The translations under genes and the position numbers were made by a program. Shown piece by piece: positions 17,007-25,321 of a DNA stretch of 54,245 nt; position 1 is the first letter of the stretch, and the number at the start of each line of letters is the position of its first letter. The DNA lies in assembly GCA_015231595.1 (NCBI GenBank), contig JADGBH010000025.1, positions 1 to 54,245 of the forward strand, in the 5' to 3' direction. Source of the stretch: Desulfobacterales bacterium (lineage in GTDB: Bacteria > Desulfobacterota > Desulfobacteria > Desulfobacterales > JADGBH01). The notes beneath the pieces are model-generated. The model was not told where the DNA came from. It worked only from the letters and a program-made list of their open reading frames with translations, and did no database searches.

Positions 17007-18287
17007 TTATGCTGGCTCATTCCATTTTTTTAAAATCAGACAGCTGTTAACATCACCAAATCCAAAACTGGCTTTGGCGACAATATTTAATTCCTTATGC
17101 TCTATACATGTTTGAGCTATTCTCCTGTTAAATGGAATTATTTCAGGATGAATATCTTCACAATTTATCGATGGATGAATAAATCCATGTTGCAGTTGAA
17201 TTACCGAAGCAATGGTTTCGATAGCTCCAGCTGCGCCTAAACAATGACCTACCATAGATTTAGTAGAATTGATATACGGAAAGGTATCAGGACCTCTTTC
17301 CAGGGCGATAGACCAATTCTGAACTTCGTATGGATCAGCGAATGTAGCTGTGAGATGACCATTGATAAGGTCAATTGCTTCAGCCTTAATGCAAGCATCA
17401 CTGAGAGCCTCTTTGATGCAACGTATGACTCCAGTAGGATTAGGAGCTGTCATTGACCCTCCTCCGCGCTGACCGCCGCAATTGACTGAGGCGCCGATGA
17501 TTTCAGCATAAATCTTAGCACCTCTGGATATAGCTGTTTCAAGATTTTCAAGAATCAACACACCAGCTCCGGAACCAGGCACAAATCCGCACGCAGAAGC
17601 ACTCATTGGCCGCGAGCCCTTTTCTGGTTCATCATTGAATTTACGTGAAAGCACCCGCATGGAATCAAAACCACCCCAAGTATAAGGAGATGGGCCTTCT
17701 GCTCCACCAGCTACCATACGTTTAGCTCTGCCGCTACGTATACGCCAGGTCGCTTCTACGATAGACTCAGTTCCAGTATTGCAGGCTGACGAATTGGATG
17801 TAACCTGATTGCCGAGCCCTAATAATCCTCCTATATAAGCGCTAATTCCACTACCCATGACCTGCTGAACTACACGACTGCCCATTTTTTTTGACTTGCC
17901 AGCATTGACCATAGGAACTATGATTTCGGCAATGGTTGCCATATCGCTAATACCACAGCCAACTATTGCCCCTGTGTCCCAATCTGCATCGGCGGCATCG
18001 TTATCGGTAATCAATCCAGCATTTTTCCAAGCTTCCATGGTCGCTACCGCTGCATAGGAAATGTTGCCATTCAACTGTGCAGCCTGTTTTGGTGAAAAAT
18101 ATTTATCCATTTCTTGTGCTAATTGGTCAGGAATACCTCCAATGCAGCATCCAAAGTTCAATTCTTCCAACTGGGACAAAAACTTGATTCCTGAACGGCC
18201 ATCACGCAAAGCTTGTTCAAATTCTATAACATTATTGGCATTAGGGCTAACTACTCCTAACCCAGTAATAACAACTCTATTTTTCAT
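17007..18287 (-). CDS. Beta-ketoacyl-ACP synthase II (FabF-like)
   Basis: Elongating condensing enzyme of 426 residues. Active-site residues are C169 (SNSSACNTGTES), H311 (NGHLTATFADPYE), K343 and H348 (NSTKSMVGHCLGAAGA), the Cys-His-His set that binds malonyl-ACP and decarboxylates it. The start MKNRVVITGLGVVSPN is typical. The gene overlaps the end of the FabZ-like gene by 11 bases, with coupled translation. GC is high here (55% in 17461-17520). Housekeeping FAS genes would usually sit with fabD, plsX and acpP; those are absent, which supports an accessory pathway. Confidence 0.94.
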   Translation of the reverse strand: MKNRVVITGLGVVSPNANNVIEFEQALRDGRSGIKFLSQLEELNFGCCIGGIPDQLAQEMDKYFSPKQAAQLNGNISYAAVATMEAWKNAGLITDNDAADADWDTGAIVGCGISDMATIAEIIVPMVNAGKSKKMGSRVVQQVMGSGISAYIGGLLGLGNQVTSNSSACNTGTESIVEATWRIRSGRAKRMVAGGAEGPSPYTWGGFDSMRVLSRKFNDEPEKGSRPMSASACGFVPGSGAGVLILENLETAISRGAKIYAEIIGASVNCGGQRGGGSMTAPNPTGVIRCIKEALSDACIKAEAIDLINGHLTATFADPYEVQNWSIALERGPDTFPYINSTKSMVGHCLGAAGAIETIASVIQLQHGFIHPSINCEDIHPEIIPFNRRIAQTCIEHKELNIVAKASFGFGDVNSCLILKKWNEPA

Positions 18288-18753
18288 GTGTCTTTACTCC
18301 TGTTCCAGTCAATTTGCCTCGACAAACTAACTCACCGTTTTCTCTGTGCATGCGCACGTTTGATTTGATGGTACCTTTACGAAAATAAATTTTTTGGCCA
18401 ATAATGTGTACCTGTTCTCCTGGCTTGACAATACCAAAGAATTCAACCTGGTCCACACAAGCAAACAGCGGAGTAACTTCATGGATAGGTTCATCCATGC
18501 CGCCATTATGGAGCAGCAGATAGATACCCAAAGCCACCACACCGGCTTGAGCCATCGTTTCAATTAAAATAACCCCCGGAGTGATCGGGTTACCCGCAAA
18601 ATGACCTTGATAAAAATATTCATTTGACTTGAAACGATAAGTTGCAGTAATCGATTCATGATTCAATTCCAAAATATCGTCAATAAAACGAAAAGGCTCT
18701 TTTTGAGGAACAGAGGCCAGTACTTTGGCAATTATATTCTTATCAACCAGCAT
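18277..18753 (-). CDS. 3-hydroxyacyl-ACP dehydratase (FabZ-like)
   Basis: Hot-dog-fold dehydratase of 158 residues. The catalytic His is in GHFAGNPITPGVI and the catalytic Glu in ILIETMAQAG, as in FabZ. The start chosen is the ATG giving MLVDKNIIAKVLAS, which overlaps the 3' end of the fabG-like gene by 11 bases and has GGAGG seven bases upstream inside fabG. The longer reading frame begins 26 codons earlier but would overlap fabG by 89 bases. It shares the operon with a FabA-type dehydratase, so the pathway has two dehydratases, one possibly isomerising. Confidence 0.92.
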   Translation of the reverse strand: MLVDKNIIAKVLASVPQKEPFRFIDDILELNHESITATYRFKSNEYFYQGHFAGNPITPGVILIETMAQAGVVALGIYLLLHNGGMDEPIHEVTPLFACVDQVEFFGIVKPGEQVHIIGQKIYFRKGTIKSNVRMHRENGELVCRGKLTGTGVKTHEK

Positions 18754-19486
18754 AGATACCTCCATTGACATGAATAACACTACCATTAATGTAACTTCCC
18801 CTTGAAGCCAAAAATGCAACAACTTCGGCAACTTCTTCGGATTTTCCCATGCGTCCCAATGGGATGGTTGATAATATCTTTTCTTTCCATTCAGATGTCA
18901 GACCTTCTGTCATGTCCGTATCAATAAATCCAGGGGCAACGGAATTAACCATTATATTTCTACCAGTCAATTCTTTTGCCAATGATTTGGTCATAGCATC
19001 CAGGGCTCCTTTTTCCATAGTATATGGAATTTGACCGGCATTGCCCGTATGACCAACAATACTAGAAATATTAATGATTTTTGCTTTTTTTTGGCGTAAC
19101 ATAAAAAGACGCAATACACGTTTAACCAGATAGAAAACCCCTCTAAGCAACGCTCGCTGGGCATCAAATTCCTCCATTTTCATAGCCATTATAGTATTAT
19201 TGATTGAAAAACCAGCATTATTGACCAATACATCGACACGCCCCACCTGATCTTTTATCTGATTCACCATGACTTCCACCTGATTAATATCGGTCAGGTC
19301 GGCATTGAGTAAAAAGCCATTAACCTTTTCTTCAGCTAAAACAGCCTCCGCCTTAGCAATACTACCTCTGCAATGTAAGCCGATATAAAATCCTTCGGCA
19401 GCCAGTGCGCGACAACAAGCCGCACCAATGCCTCGAGCTCCTCCAGTAACAATTGCTACTGGTTGGTTATGAATATTGTTTTGCAT
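18743..19486 (-). CDS. 3-oxoacyl-ACP reductase (FabG-like SDR)
   Basis: Short-chain dehydrogenase of 247 residues, predicted to reduce 3-oxoacyl-ACP with NAD(P)H. Visible: TGGARGIG nucleotide-binding loop (residues 14-21), VNNAG, catalytic Ser in INISSIVGH, YTMEK (Y-x3-K), and the C-terminal HVNGGIYAG typical of FabG. One oddity: where FabG has a conserved Asn (NL in TNLSSVF of the E. coli enzyme) this protein reads ALLRGVF, so the Asn of the N-S-Y-K tetrad appears to be Leu. Some SDRs tolerate this, but activity should not be assumed equal to housekeeping FabG. Confidence 0.9.
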   Translation of the reverse strand: MQNNIHNQPVAIVTGGARGIGAACCRALAAEGFYIGLHCRGSIAKAEAVLAEEKVNGFLLNADLTDINQVEVMVNQIKDQVGRVDVLVNNAGFSINNTIMAMKMEEFDAQRALLRGVFYLVKRVLRLFMLRQKKAKIINISSIVGHTGNAGQIPYTMEKGALDAMTKSLAKELTGRNIMVNSVAPGFIDTDMTEGLTSEWKEKILSTIPLGRMGKSEEVAEVVAFLASRGSYINGSVIHVNGGIYAG

Positions 19487-19568
19487 AATAATTCACTTTC
19501 AATTTATGTTATTTGATATATTTTGGTAATACGATTTTTTTATTACATCAATGAACCAATTTCTTCGT

Positions 19569-20171
19569 CTATATTGGCTCATTGCGATGCATAATGCCTC
19601 CGATGGCATATTGGGATTTCAAGGGATAATCTTTATATGCAATCTCTTTAAAAATGCCTGTTCGAGCTTTTTTTACCGTAGCAATTTTTTCGCCATCAAC
19701 GAGTATTACACCATCTGCAATAATTAGACTGGCTCCACTGGTTTTCATTTCACTATAGCGTGTAACTTCAATTTCAAAGCGAACTATCTTATTATAAGGA
19801 CGAATTTGACCATCAAAAGAGACTTCTCCACATCCCAACGCACGACCGGATCCCAATGCTCCACGCCACAGGCTATAGAATCCCATTAACTGCCAAATTG
19901 CATCAACTCCCAGACAACCTGGCTGCACTGGATCATTTGGAAAATGACATTGAAAATACCATGCATCCAAGCGAATATCTTGTTCGGCGAGGATGTATCC
20001 CTTATTCCCGTGTTTTTCCATGGATAGAATGCGATCTATCATTAAAAATGGTGGTGCCGGAAGACGGGCATCAAAATGGGATGGAGGGTTTTCAATCAAT
20101 CGGCCATAGGCCAATGCGATTAATTCAACGAGATTAAAACTTGTTTTATTCATAAATTCATTGTATTGCAT
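19569..20171 (-). CDS. 3-hydroxyacyl-ACP dehydratase, FabA-like
   Basis: A 200-residue hot-dog dehydratase with strong FabA character: RLPAPPFLMIDR, WYFQCHFPNDPVQPGCLG with catalytic H76, and GVDAIWQLMGFY with catalytic D90. The 14-residue spacing equals E. coli FabA (H70, D84). FabA enzymes can also isomerise trans-2 to cis-3-decenoyl-ACP. No FabB-type partner specialised for the cis product is evident; the single KAS II would have to extend it. The protein is longer than FabA (172) at both ends. GGAG lies five bases before the first ATG. It follows the reductase gene in the operon. Confidence 0.93.
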   Translation of the reverse strand: MQYNEFMNKTSFNLVELIALAYGRLIENPPSHFDARLPAPPFLMIDRILSMEKHGNKGYILAEQDIRLDAWYFQCHFPNDPVQPGCLGVDAIWQLMGFYSLWRGALGSGRALGCGEVSFDGQIRPYNKIVRFEIEVTRYSEMKTSGASLIIADGVILVDGEKIATVKKARTGIFKEIAYKDYPLKSQYAIGGIMHRNEPI

Positions 20172-20189
20172 ATTATCTCCAATTCGATG

Positions 20190-21128
20190 TTAAGCGATAT
20201 GTTCACCGCCGTCTACATGAATCAAGGAACCATTAATCCAAGCCGCTTCATCCAGACAAAGTAAAAAAATAACATTAGCAACATCTGCCGGTGTAGTTAA
20301 CCTGTTAAATGGATTACGCAGACGTGCATTAGCTTTAATATGTTGATTTCCAGGAATAAGTCGCAAAGCTGGTGTGTCGGTTACTCCAGCCTGAATAATA
20401 TTAGATCTAAGCCCATAAGGTGCAAACTCTACAGCCATGGCTCGTGATACTGATTCGAGTACAGCTTTTGCTGCAGAAACCGCTGCATATCCTTTCCATA
20501 CGGTACTATTACCTTCACTGGTCAGACCAATGATACGAGCATCATTTGCAAAAAATTTCCGCTCATGGACATCCTGAACCCATTCCAAAATATTAGAACC
20601 CATTGCATGAATAGTATGGGTAAAATCCTGTTGTTTTAAAAACATCTCCTGTTGATGTACTGGAGGCGTGGCAATGGGATATAAAGAATCACAGCCATCA
20701 ATAAATAGTTCGTCGACAGTCTTGTTCAAATCTTCCTGAGAAAGCTTTAATTTTTCAGACATGCGTGTCTTAATTGTTTGCGTCCGTGTTGTCGGTGGCG
20801 ATGGTACTAATAATTTTAGATTGCCAAAGGCAATTGAATGAAGTAACAACTTTACTCGTCCTGTTTGGCCGATATCTGCTGCGAGATCATTCAAGACAGT
20901 TGTCCGACCTTGATCACTCAGAGCATCCAAATTAAAAATACGTACCTTAATGCCAGAACGTTTTAATTCGTCAAAATCGGATTGAATGCGATTAAGGGCG
21001 CCCCGTCTATCTCGATGAACGATACAGAGGTTCATGCCATGCCGAGCTAATTTTTGTGCTGTAGCCAAACCAAATCCACTGCTGCCGCCGATAATCAATG
21101 CCCACATATCTGAATCAAATTCCAGCAT
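20190..21128 (-). CDS. SDR-family enoyl-ACP reductase-like protein (FabI/FabL type)
   Basis: First gene of the fatty-acid operon, 312 residues. The Rossmann loop is GGSSGFGLA, and the active-site pair is Y214-x6-K221 (GYAAVSAAK). Y-x6-K spacing marks enoyl-ACP reductases and separates them from ordinary SDRs (Y-x3-K). Residues about 105-190 form an insertion not found in FabI (260 residues), with VPSPPTTRTQT and a helical stretch. FabI-like downstream motifs are present (EFAPYGLRSNIIQAGVTDTPALR, HVDGGEHIA). It would complete the reduction cycle. An alternative is a 2-enoyl or 3-oxo reductase of a related lipid pathway. Confidence 0.83.
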   Translation of the reverse strand: MLEFDSDMWALIIGGSSGFGLATAQKLARHGMNLCIVHRDRRGALNRIQSDFDELKRSGIKVRIFNLDALSDQGRTTVLNDLAADIGQTGRVKLLLHSIAFGNLKLLVPSPPTTRTQTIKTRMSEKLKLSQEDLNKTVDELFIDGCDSLYPIATPPVHQQEMFLKQQDFTHTIHAMGSNILEWVQDVHERKFFANDARIIGLTSEGNSTVWKGYAAVSAAKAVLESVSRAMAVEFAPYGLRSNIIQAGVTDTPALRLIPGNQHIKANARLRNPFNRLTTPADVANVIFLLCLDEAAWINGSLIHVDGGEHIA

Positions 21129-21220
21129 CTTTTTCTCCTGATTTTTTAAGTTTAAAAGTATGGTGCCGCTAACATGATCAGCAGCTGTAATCCTAATTGT
21201 TAAAACTGAAATAATAGTTT

Positions 21221-21237
21221 AGCAAATGCTATGCCAA
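21221..21237 (-). promoter_or_regulatory. Sigma-54 (-24/-12) promoter of the fatty-acid operon
   Basis: On the minus strand this reads TTGGCATAGCATTTGCT. It fits the consensus YTGGCACGRNNNTTGCW at all invariant positions (TGGCA, R, TTGC, W), with only the variable CG replaced by TA. GG and GC are ten bases apart. Transcription would start near 21211, about 83 bases before the first gene. The sigma-54 activator gene at the other end of the operon makes a functional site likely. Confidence 0.8.
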
Positions 21238-21352
21238 TATGGATTGATAATAGTTTGATTTATATAATCCCTGCGTTAGCATTACTAATATAGTTCATTT
21301 GAAATATATTTTTATATCGTCCGACATGTGTTGATAAAAAGATTTGGTAAAA

Positions 21353-21386
21353 TTTTGTACAGCCTTTATACAAAAAAGGTACAAAA
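21353..21386. promoter_or_regulatory. Candidate enhancer (inverted repeat) upstream of the sigma-54 promoter
   Basis: TTTTGTAC and GTACAAAA form an 8-bp inverted repeat separated by 18 bases, about 140-175 bases upstream of the predicted start site. That is the normal distance for enhancer-binding proteins. Assignment to the activator at 12645-14111 is inference. Confidence 0.4.
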
Positions 21387-21555
21387 GACGATCCGTCGAT
21401 AACTCTATGAAGATATAATATAAAAATGATTCAAAAAAAATAATTCTAAAGGCTGGTTTAAAAATTGTGGATATGTTACTCTGATTATAGATGTATTATA
21501 TTAATATGATAATGTTTTAAATTAAATAACATTAATTCTTTTTTTGGTGAAATAT

Positions 21556-22371
21556 ATGAGCATAATTATAAAATGGTTAGGAACTGCGGGATTAGAATTT
21601 ACTGCAAACGGACAAACTTTATTAATAGATCCTTTTATATCAAGACCTGGAAAAATTAAACATTTGCTTTTTCCTCTTACACCAGATGAAAAAGTTATTA
21701 ATAATTATCTTAGCGGTATTTCAGGTGAATTAAAGGGAGTCCTAATAGGTCATACTCATTCTGATCATGTTATGGATGCGCCACTTTTGATAAAAAAGTT
21801 TGAATGCAATGCTTATGGCACGACTTCCCTTGCTAATCTTTTATCCGCTTATAATTTAGAACAACATTCGGTAATTGTAGAATATGGAAAAGAAATAAAT
21901 ATAGGTGAATTCAATGTTATTCCTATAAAATCTAAGCATGGAAGAGTTATTTTCGGCAAGATACCATTAGAAGGAGAAATTTCTAAAGGGCTTATTCCAC
22001 CTTTACGGGTTAATAAATATCGAGAGGGTGGAACTATAATATGGCAAATTTGCATAGGCGGTAAAAAGTATCTTCATATTGGAAGCGCTGACTTTATCGA
22101 GGAAAATTTAAAAGGATTTGAATCTGATGTATTGTTTATTTGCATTGTTGGACGTCAAAACACTAAAGATTTTACAAAAAAAATTATTGATTTGGTTAAA
22201 CCTAAAATAATTGTTCCAATCCATTTTGATGATTTTTTTGTACCTCTTACACCTAATAAAGTAAAATATCTTTCCGGAGTTAAAATAAATCAATTTTTGG
22301 ATGAAATTAAAGTATTAGCTCCGAATATTGATGTGATAGTTCCGGAACCATTAAAGTCCATGTTGTTTTAA
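21556..22371 (+). CDS. Metallo-beta-lactamase-fold hydrolase
   Basis: A 271-residue cytoplasmic protein. The dinuclear-metal motif is GHTHSDHVMD (HxHxDH) near residue 70. Further metal ligands include H in SKHGRVIF, D in IGSADFIEE and H in VPIHFDDFF, in the usual order. The start is the ATG giving MSIIIKWLG, with GGTGA five bases upstream; a TTG four codons earlier is unlikely. It resembles the UPF0173/UlaG-like group of small MBL proteins, but the substrate is not predictable. It is monocistronic, and GC returns to the low genomic level here, marking the right limit of the higher-GC block. Confidence 0.82.
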   Translation: MSIIIKWLGTAGLEFTANGQTLLIDPFISRPGKIKHLLFPLTPDEKVINNYLSGISGELKGVLIGHTHSDHVMDAPLLIKKFECNAYGTTSLANLLSAYNLEQHSVIVEYGKEINIGEFNVIPIKSKHGRVIFGKIPLEGEISKGLIPPLRVNKYREGGTIIWQICIGGKKYLHIGSADFIEENLKGFESDVLFICIVGRQNTKDFTKKIIDLVKPKIIVPIHFDDFFVPLTPNKVKYLSGVKINQFLDEIKVLAPNIDVIVPEPLKSMLF

Positions 22372-22425
22372 CAAAAATATTATATATATTTGGTAAATTA
22401 TTTAATAGAACTCGCCTAAGTACTT

Positions 22426-23709
22426 TTAAAATATAAATGTTACTTTTGAAACAAATAAAAACCAGTTTCTTGATACTCCGTCAGGATTATCTTGCTTCAT
22501 TAGTTGAGCTGCTCCATCCATTAAATGGCCTTCGAGTTTAAATATAAAGTTTTCATTAATATCATACCTAAAGGTTAGTGTTAAATCCTTATGCCAAAAA
22601 TTATAATCGGCTGGAACTTCTTTCACAAGTCCAAGGGATTTTAAATAAGCGTATGTTTTAACCGCTTTTTTCCCATCTTTATCATCGCGATCAATGAAAT
22701 ATTCTCCATAGGCTATCCCTAATTCAAATTTATCTAAAAAACGATAATAGCCGCTTGTATAATATCCTAATGAAGGACCTACATAACTATATTGAACATG
22801 TTTTCCATCTGGATATTTTAAATCAAATTCTCTATGGGAGTCTGTCCAATTGCCTTCCGCTGCAAATGTAAAATTACCTAAGGCGTATTCACATGAAAGG
22901 ACTTTTACTTCATAAGGTTTTATATTATATTCAGCATTAAGGGTTTTTCCTTCTTTATACAAGTCCATGTCCATGCCAAGTTTTACAGGCCATACATAAT
23001 GGTCAGTTGTTTTACCTTTGATGTAGAGTTCTATTTGAAAAATACTCCCGGCAAATTTTAATCCGTCTAAAGGTGTATGCCATGTAATTTTGGCCGAATT
23101 ACTATCACCTTCCCTTACAGATACATCATTTAATATATTAACACTACTGATGTATTTAGCTGTACTTCCGTTATCTTCAATAGTTGTAGTGCCTCTTATC
23201 CCGTAATAAGAAAGGCTTCCAGCTAAGCCTATAGGAATATTGCCATATAAACCTACTCCGTCAAGTGCGATAAGGGAGTCCCTTAATGATATAATATAAG
23301 CCGATGACGGAAGAAAAATACTTGTGTGAACAGCGTCAAGGTCTTTTGTTTCATTGTATAGGCCTATAGGATTTTTCATTTTGCCGATACGTATACCTAT
23401 ATAATTATTCCATCTGTAATCTCCATAAGCCCAGTCTATTTTAGGCTCATTTCCTCCTATTTCTCCCATTTGAACCGATACAACTTGAAGACCTGCTCGA
23501 AAGTTTGAAGTAAATTCGGTTGAAATATTAAATCCGACTTCTTTAATTTTAAATGTTCCATCTTCGGTCATGGCAATATAATTGTTTTTATCACTTTGCA
23601 TATAACCTTGTGAAATATAACCATGAATATTTACTTCTCCAATTTCTAATGCATACGAATTTAATACGATAAGAATATTAATAATACCTGCTAATATGGC
23701 ATTTTTCAT
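22426..23709 (-). CDS. Outer-membrane porin-like beta-barrel protein
   Basis: A 427-residue protein with a signal peptide (about 1-21, cleaved after SYA). The body is rich in alternating amphipathic segments and aromatic residues, and the C-terminus ends in VTFIF, the terminal Phe recognised by the BAM machinery. Motifs such as INIHGYISQGYMQSD-like starts and RIGKMKNPIGLYNE recall porins of the phosphate-selective/OprO-P or DUF3373 kind. It is the second gene of a pair with the periplasmic phosphate-binding-like protein, 9 bases downstream of it. A role in anion or small-solute uptake is possible. Confidence 0.78.
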   Translation of the reverse strand: MKNAILAGIINILIVLNSYALEIGEVNIHGYISQGYMQSDKNNYIAMTEDGTFKIKEVGFNISTEFTSNFRAGLQVVSVQMGEIGGNEPKIDWAYGDYRWNNYIGIRIGKMKNPIGLYNETKDLDAVHTSIFLPSSAYIISLRDSLIALDGVGLYGNIPIGLAGSLSYYGIRGTTTIEDNGSTAKYISSVNILNDVSVREGDSNSAKITWHTPLDGLKFAGSIFQIELYIKGKTTDHYVWPVKLGMDMDLYKEGKTLNAEYNIKPYEVKVLSCEYALGNFTFAAEGNWTDSHREFDLKYPDGKHVQYSYVGPSLGYYTSGYYRFLDKFELGIAYGEYFIDRDDKDGKKAVKTYAYLKSLGLVKEVPADYNFWHKDLTLTFRYDINENFIFKLEGHLMDGAAQLMKQDNPDGVSRNWFLFVSKVTFIF

Positions 23710-23718
23710 ATTAAACCC

Positions 23719-24147
23719 CTATTTAGTAACATCAATAATTTTTATATTTTCGTTCTCTTCATAACTTTCAGAACTAATATACCCAATACACCCGCTTGTT
23801 TTTGCTACAAAATCAATTAATTCATCTTCTTTGGCAAAAGAGCGAGGAGGTTGGCCTTTACCTGTAAAAATAAGTTTTTTAAAATAATTCATGTATTGAA
23901 AAGATGTTTTTTTAAGATAAATTTTTGTAAAATCTTTATGGATATCTTTATCTTTTTGAATTACAACAATTGCGGGTTTCCCATTATTCCAAAAAAGTTT
24001 TTCACAATGAAAAATTTTAGAAATTTCACTAAAAGTCAAGGAGTTAGCGGGTACATCTTTATTGCAGATTATAATTACTTCAGCATAAGCGCAATCTAAA
24101 AATACCAAAAATACCAAAAATATGAAAACTTTTATTATCGTTTTCAT
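23719..24147 (-). CDS. Small periplasmic PstS-like substrate-binding domain protein
   Basis: A 142-residue secreted protein. The start is the ATG giving MKTIIKVFIF, preceded by GGAG; the longer frame uses a TTG. After a signal peptide (to about residue 22), the remainder matches one lobe of the phosphate ABC-transporter binding-protein fold: NKDVPANSLTFSEISKIFH, WNNGKPAIVVIQ, FTKIYLKKTSFQY and GCIGYIS. This short family is common next to porins and sensor genes in Desulfobacterota. It lacks a full two-lobe binding protein, so transport by a classic Pst system is unlikely. Confidence 0.75.
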   Translation of the reverse strand: MKTIIKVFIFLVFLVFLDCAYAEVIIICNKDVPANSLTFSEISKIFHCEKLFWNNGKPAIVVIQKDKDIHKDFTKIYLKKTSFQYMNYFKKLIFTGKGQPPRSFAKEDELIDFVAKTSGCIGYISSESYEENENIKIIDVTK

Positions 24148-24213
24148 TTTTATCTCCAATTTTATTGAGGCTAATATATGGACTTATTGCCAAATTATGG
24201 AGTGGGGGCTTTA

Positions 24214-24234
24214 GGGTAGGTTTAGAACCTACCC
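24214..24234. other. Stem-loop between usp and PstS-like genes
   Basis: Perfect 9-bp stem GGGTAGGTT / AACCTACCC with a TAG loop, more GC-rich than its surroundings. There is no U-tract on the minus strand, so it is more likely a repeat element or RNA-processing hairpin than a terminator. Confidence 0.5.
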
Positions 24235-24267
24235 TTACGAAAGAAATTATCTCTCTGTATTTCCCAA

Positions 24268-25197
24268 CTAAGGCGCAATCCAAATAGCTTTCCCAGAAGT
24301 TTTATTTATTATATGCTTTGAAACACTGCCTCCAAAGAAACTTTTGCTCATACCTCTTCTACCTACTACGATTGTTCCATAATTACCAGCATTAGCTTCT
24401 TCCATTATTGATTTTCCAATATTGCCTGTTTTTTGTCCTTCTTTTATTGTAATTTGACTTTCTTTTAATCCGTTTTCTTTAAATACGTTCTTTGCGAGCT
24501 CATAAAATTTTTCTATACATTGTTTTGAAGTCTTTGAGATTATGCTTTCGATTTCTTTATCATCCTCATCAAGTTCTACTTGACAATAATCTTCAGCTTT
24601 TGGAATTACATGAAAAAGTGTTAAATGGGCATCAGGGCTGTTGCTCGCTATAAATCCAATATGCTTAACCGCTTTAAGGGAACTTTCTGACCCATCTATT
24701 GCGACCATTATTTTATTTGATTTTATTTCACCATCAACTATGCATATAGGAGTTGACTCTATATGGTCAAGTATTTTATTGGTGACACTTCCCATAAAAA
24801 CTTCTTGAAGTCCAGTAAGACCTCTTCTGCCAATAATAATAACATCAAAAAGTTCGCTTATAGCTCTTTCTAAAATATCTTTCGCGAGACCTAAAATTCT
24901 TGGCTGGCTTATTGTAGTTATTTTATCAACAGGGATTCCTAAATTAACCATGCTTGACTTTAAGTTTTCTAAAATAGCATTTGATTTTTCAGTATTTTTT
25001 TTGATGAGTTTTTTTACTGCTATATTGGCTTTTGAATCAGTTTTAGCTTCATCTAACAAAAAACCAGAAATAGCGGGCTGAACATTAAGCAATGTAAAAT
25101 TAACATCTGTAATTACAGATGCCAAACTAACTGCGTATTCGATAGCCTGTTTAGAATGTAGAGAATCATCTACAGCTAACAAAAATTTTTTTTCCAC
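24268..25197 (-). CDS. Universal stress protein, tandem UspA domains
   Basis: A 309-residue cytoplasmic protein made of two UspA folds (about 1-150 and 158-309). Each begins with a hydrophobic strand (KFLLAVDDS and KIMVAIDGS). The first domain has the nucleotide-binding signature GRRG-x9-GS (GRRGLTGLQEVFMGS); the second has GRRG-x7-GS, two residues shorter. This fits the ATP-binding class. AGGAGG precedes the ATG. Its role in stress or energy limitation is known only for the family. It has no clear operon partner. Confidence 0.93.
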   Translation of the reverse strand: MEKKFLLAVDDSLHSKQAIEYAVSLASVITDVNFTLLNVQPAISGFLLDEAKTDSKANIAVKKLIKKNTEKSNAILENLKSSMVNLGIPVDKITTISQPRILGLAKDILERAISELFDVIIIGRRGLTGLQEVFMGSVTNKILDHIESTPICIVDGEIKSNKIMVAIDGSESSLKAVKHIGFIASNSPDAHLTLFHVIPKAEDYCQVELDEDDKEIESIISKTSKQCIEKFYELAKNVFKENGLKESQITIKEGQKTGNIGKSIMEEANAGNYGTIVVGRRGMSKSFFGGSVSKHIINKTSGKAIWIAP

Positions 25198-25321
25198 TTA
25201 AAAACCTCCTTAAAATAAAAAAATTAATTTTAATTATTATCTCTAAAATATAAGCTGAAAACTTTAAAAAAAATTCTTCTTTGTGTCAAACAAAATACAA
25301 AAGAAGTCATAGTGAATAGCT

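Noticed and set aside
21470..21495. Second sigma-54 site before the MBL-fold gene (CTGGTTTAAAAATTGTG)
   Set aside because: The -24 GGCA and -12 TTGC are both broken (GGTT, TTGT).
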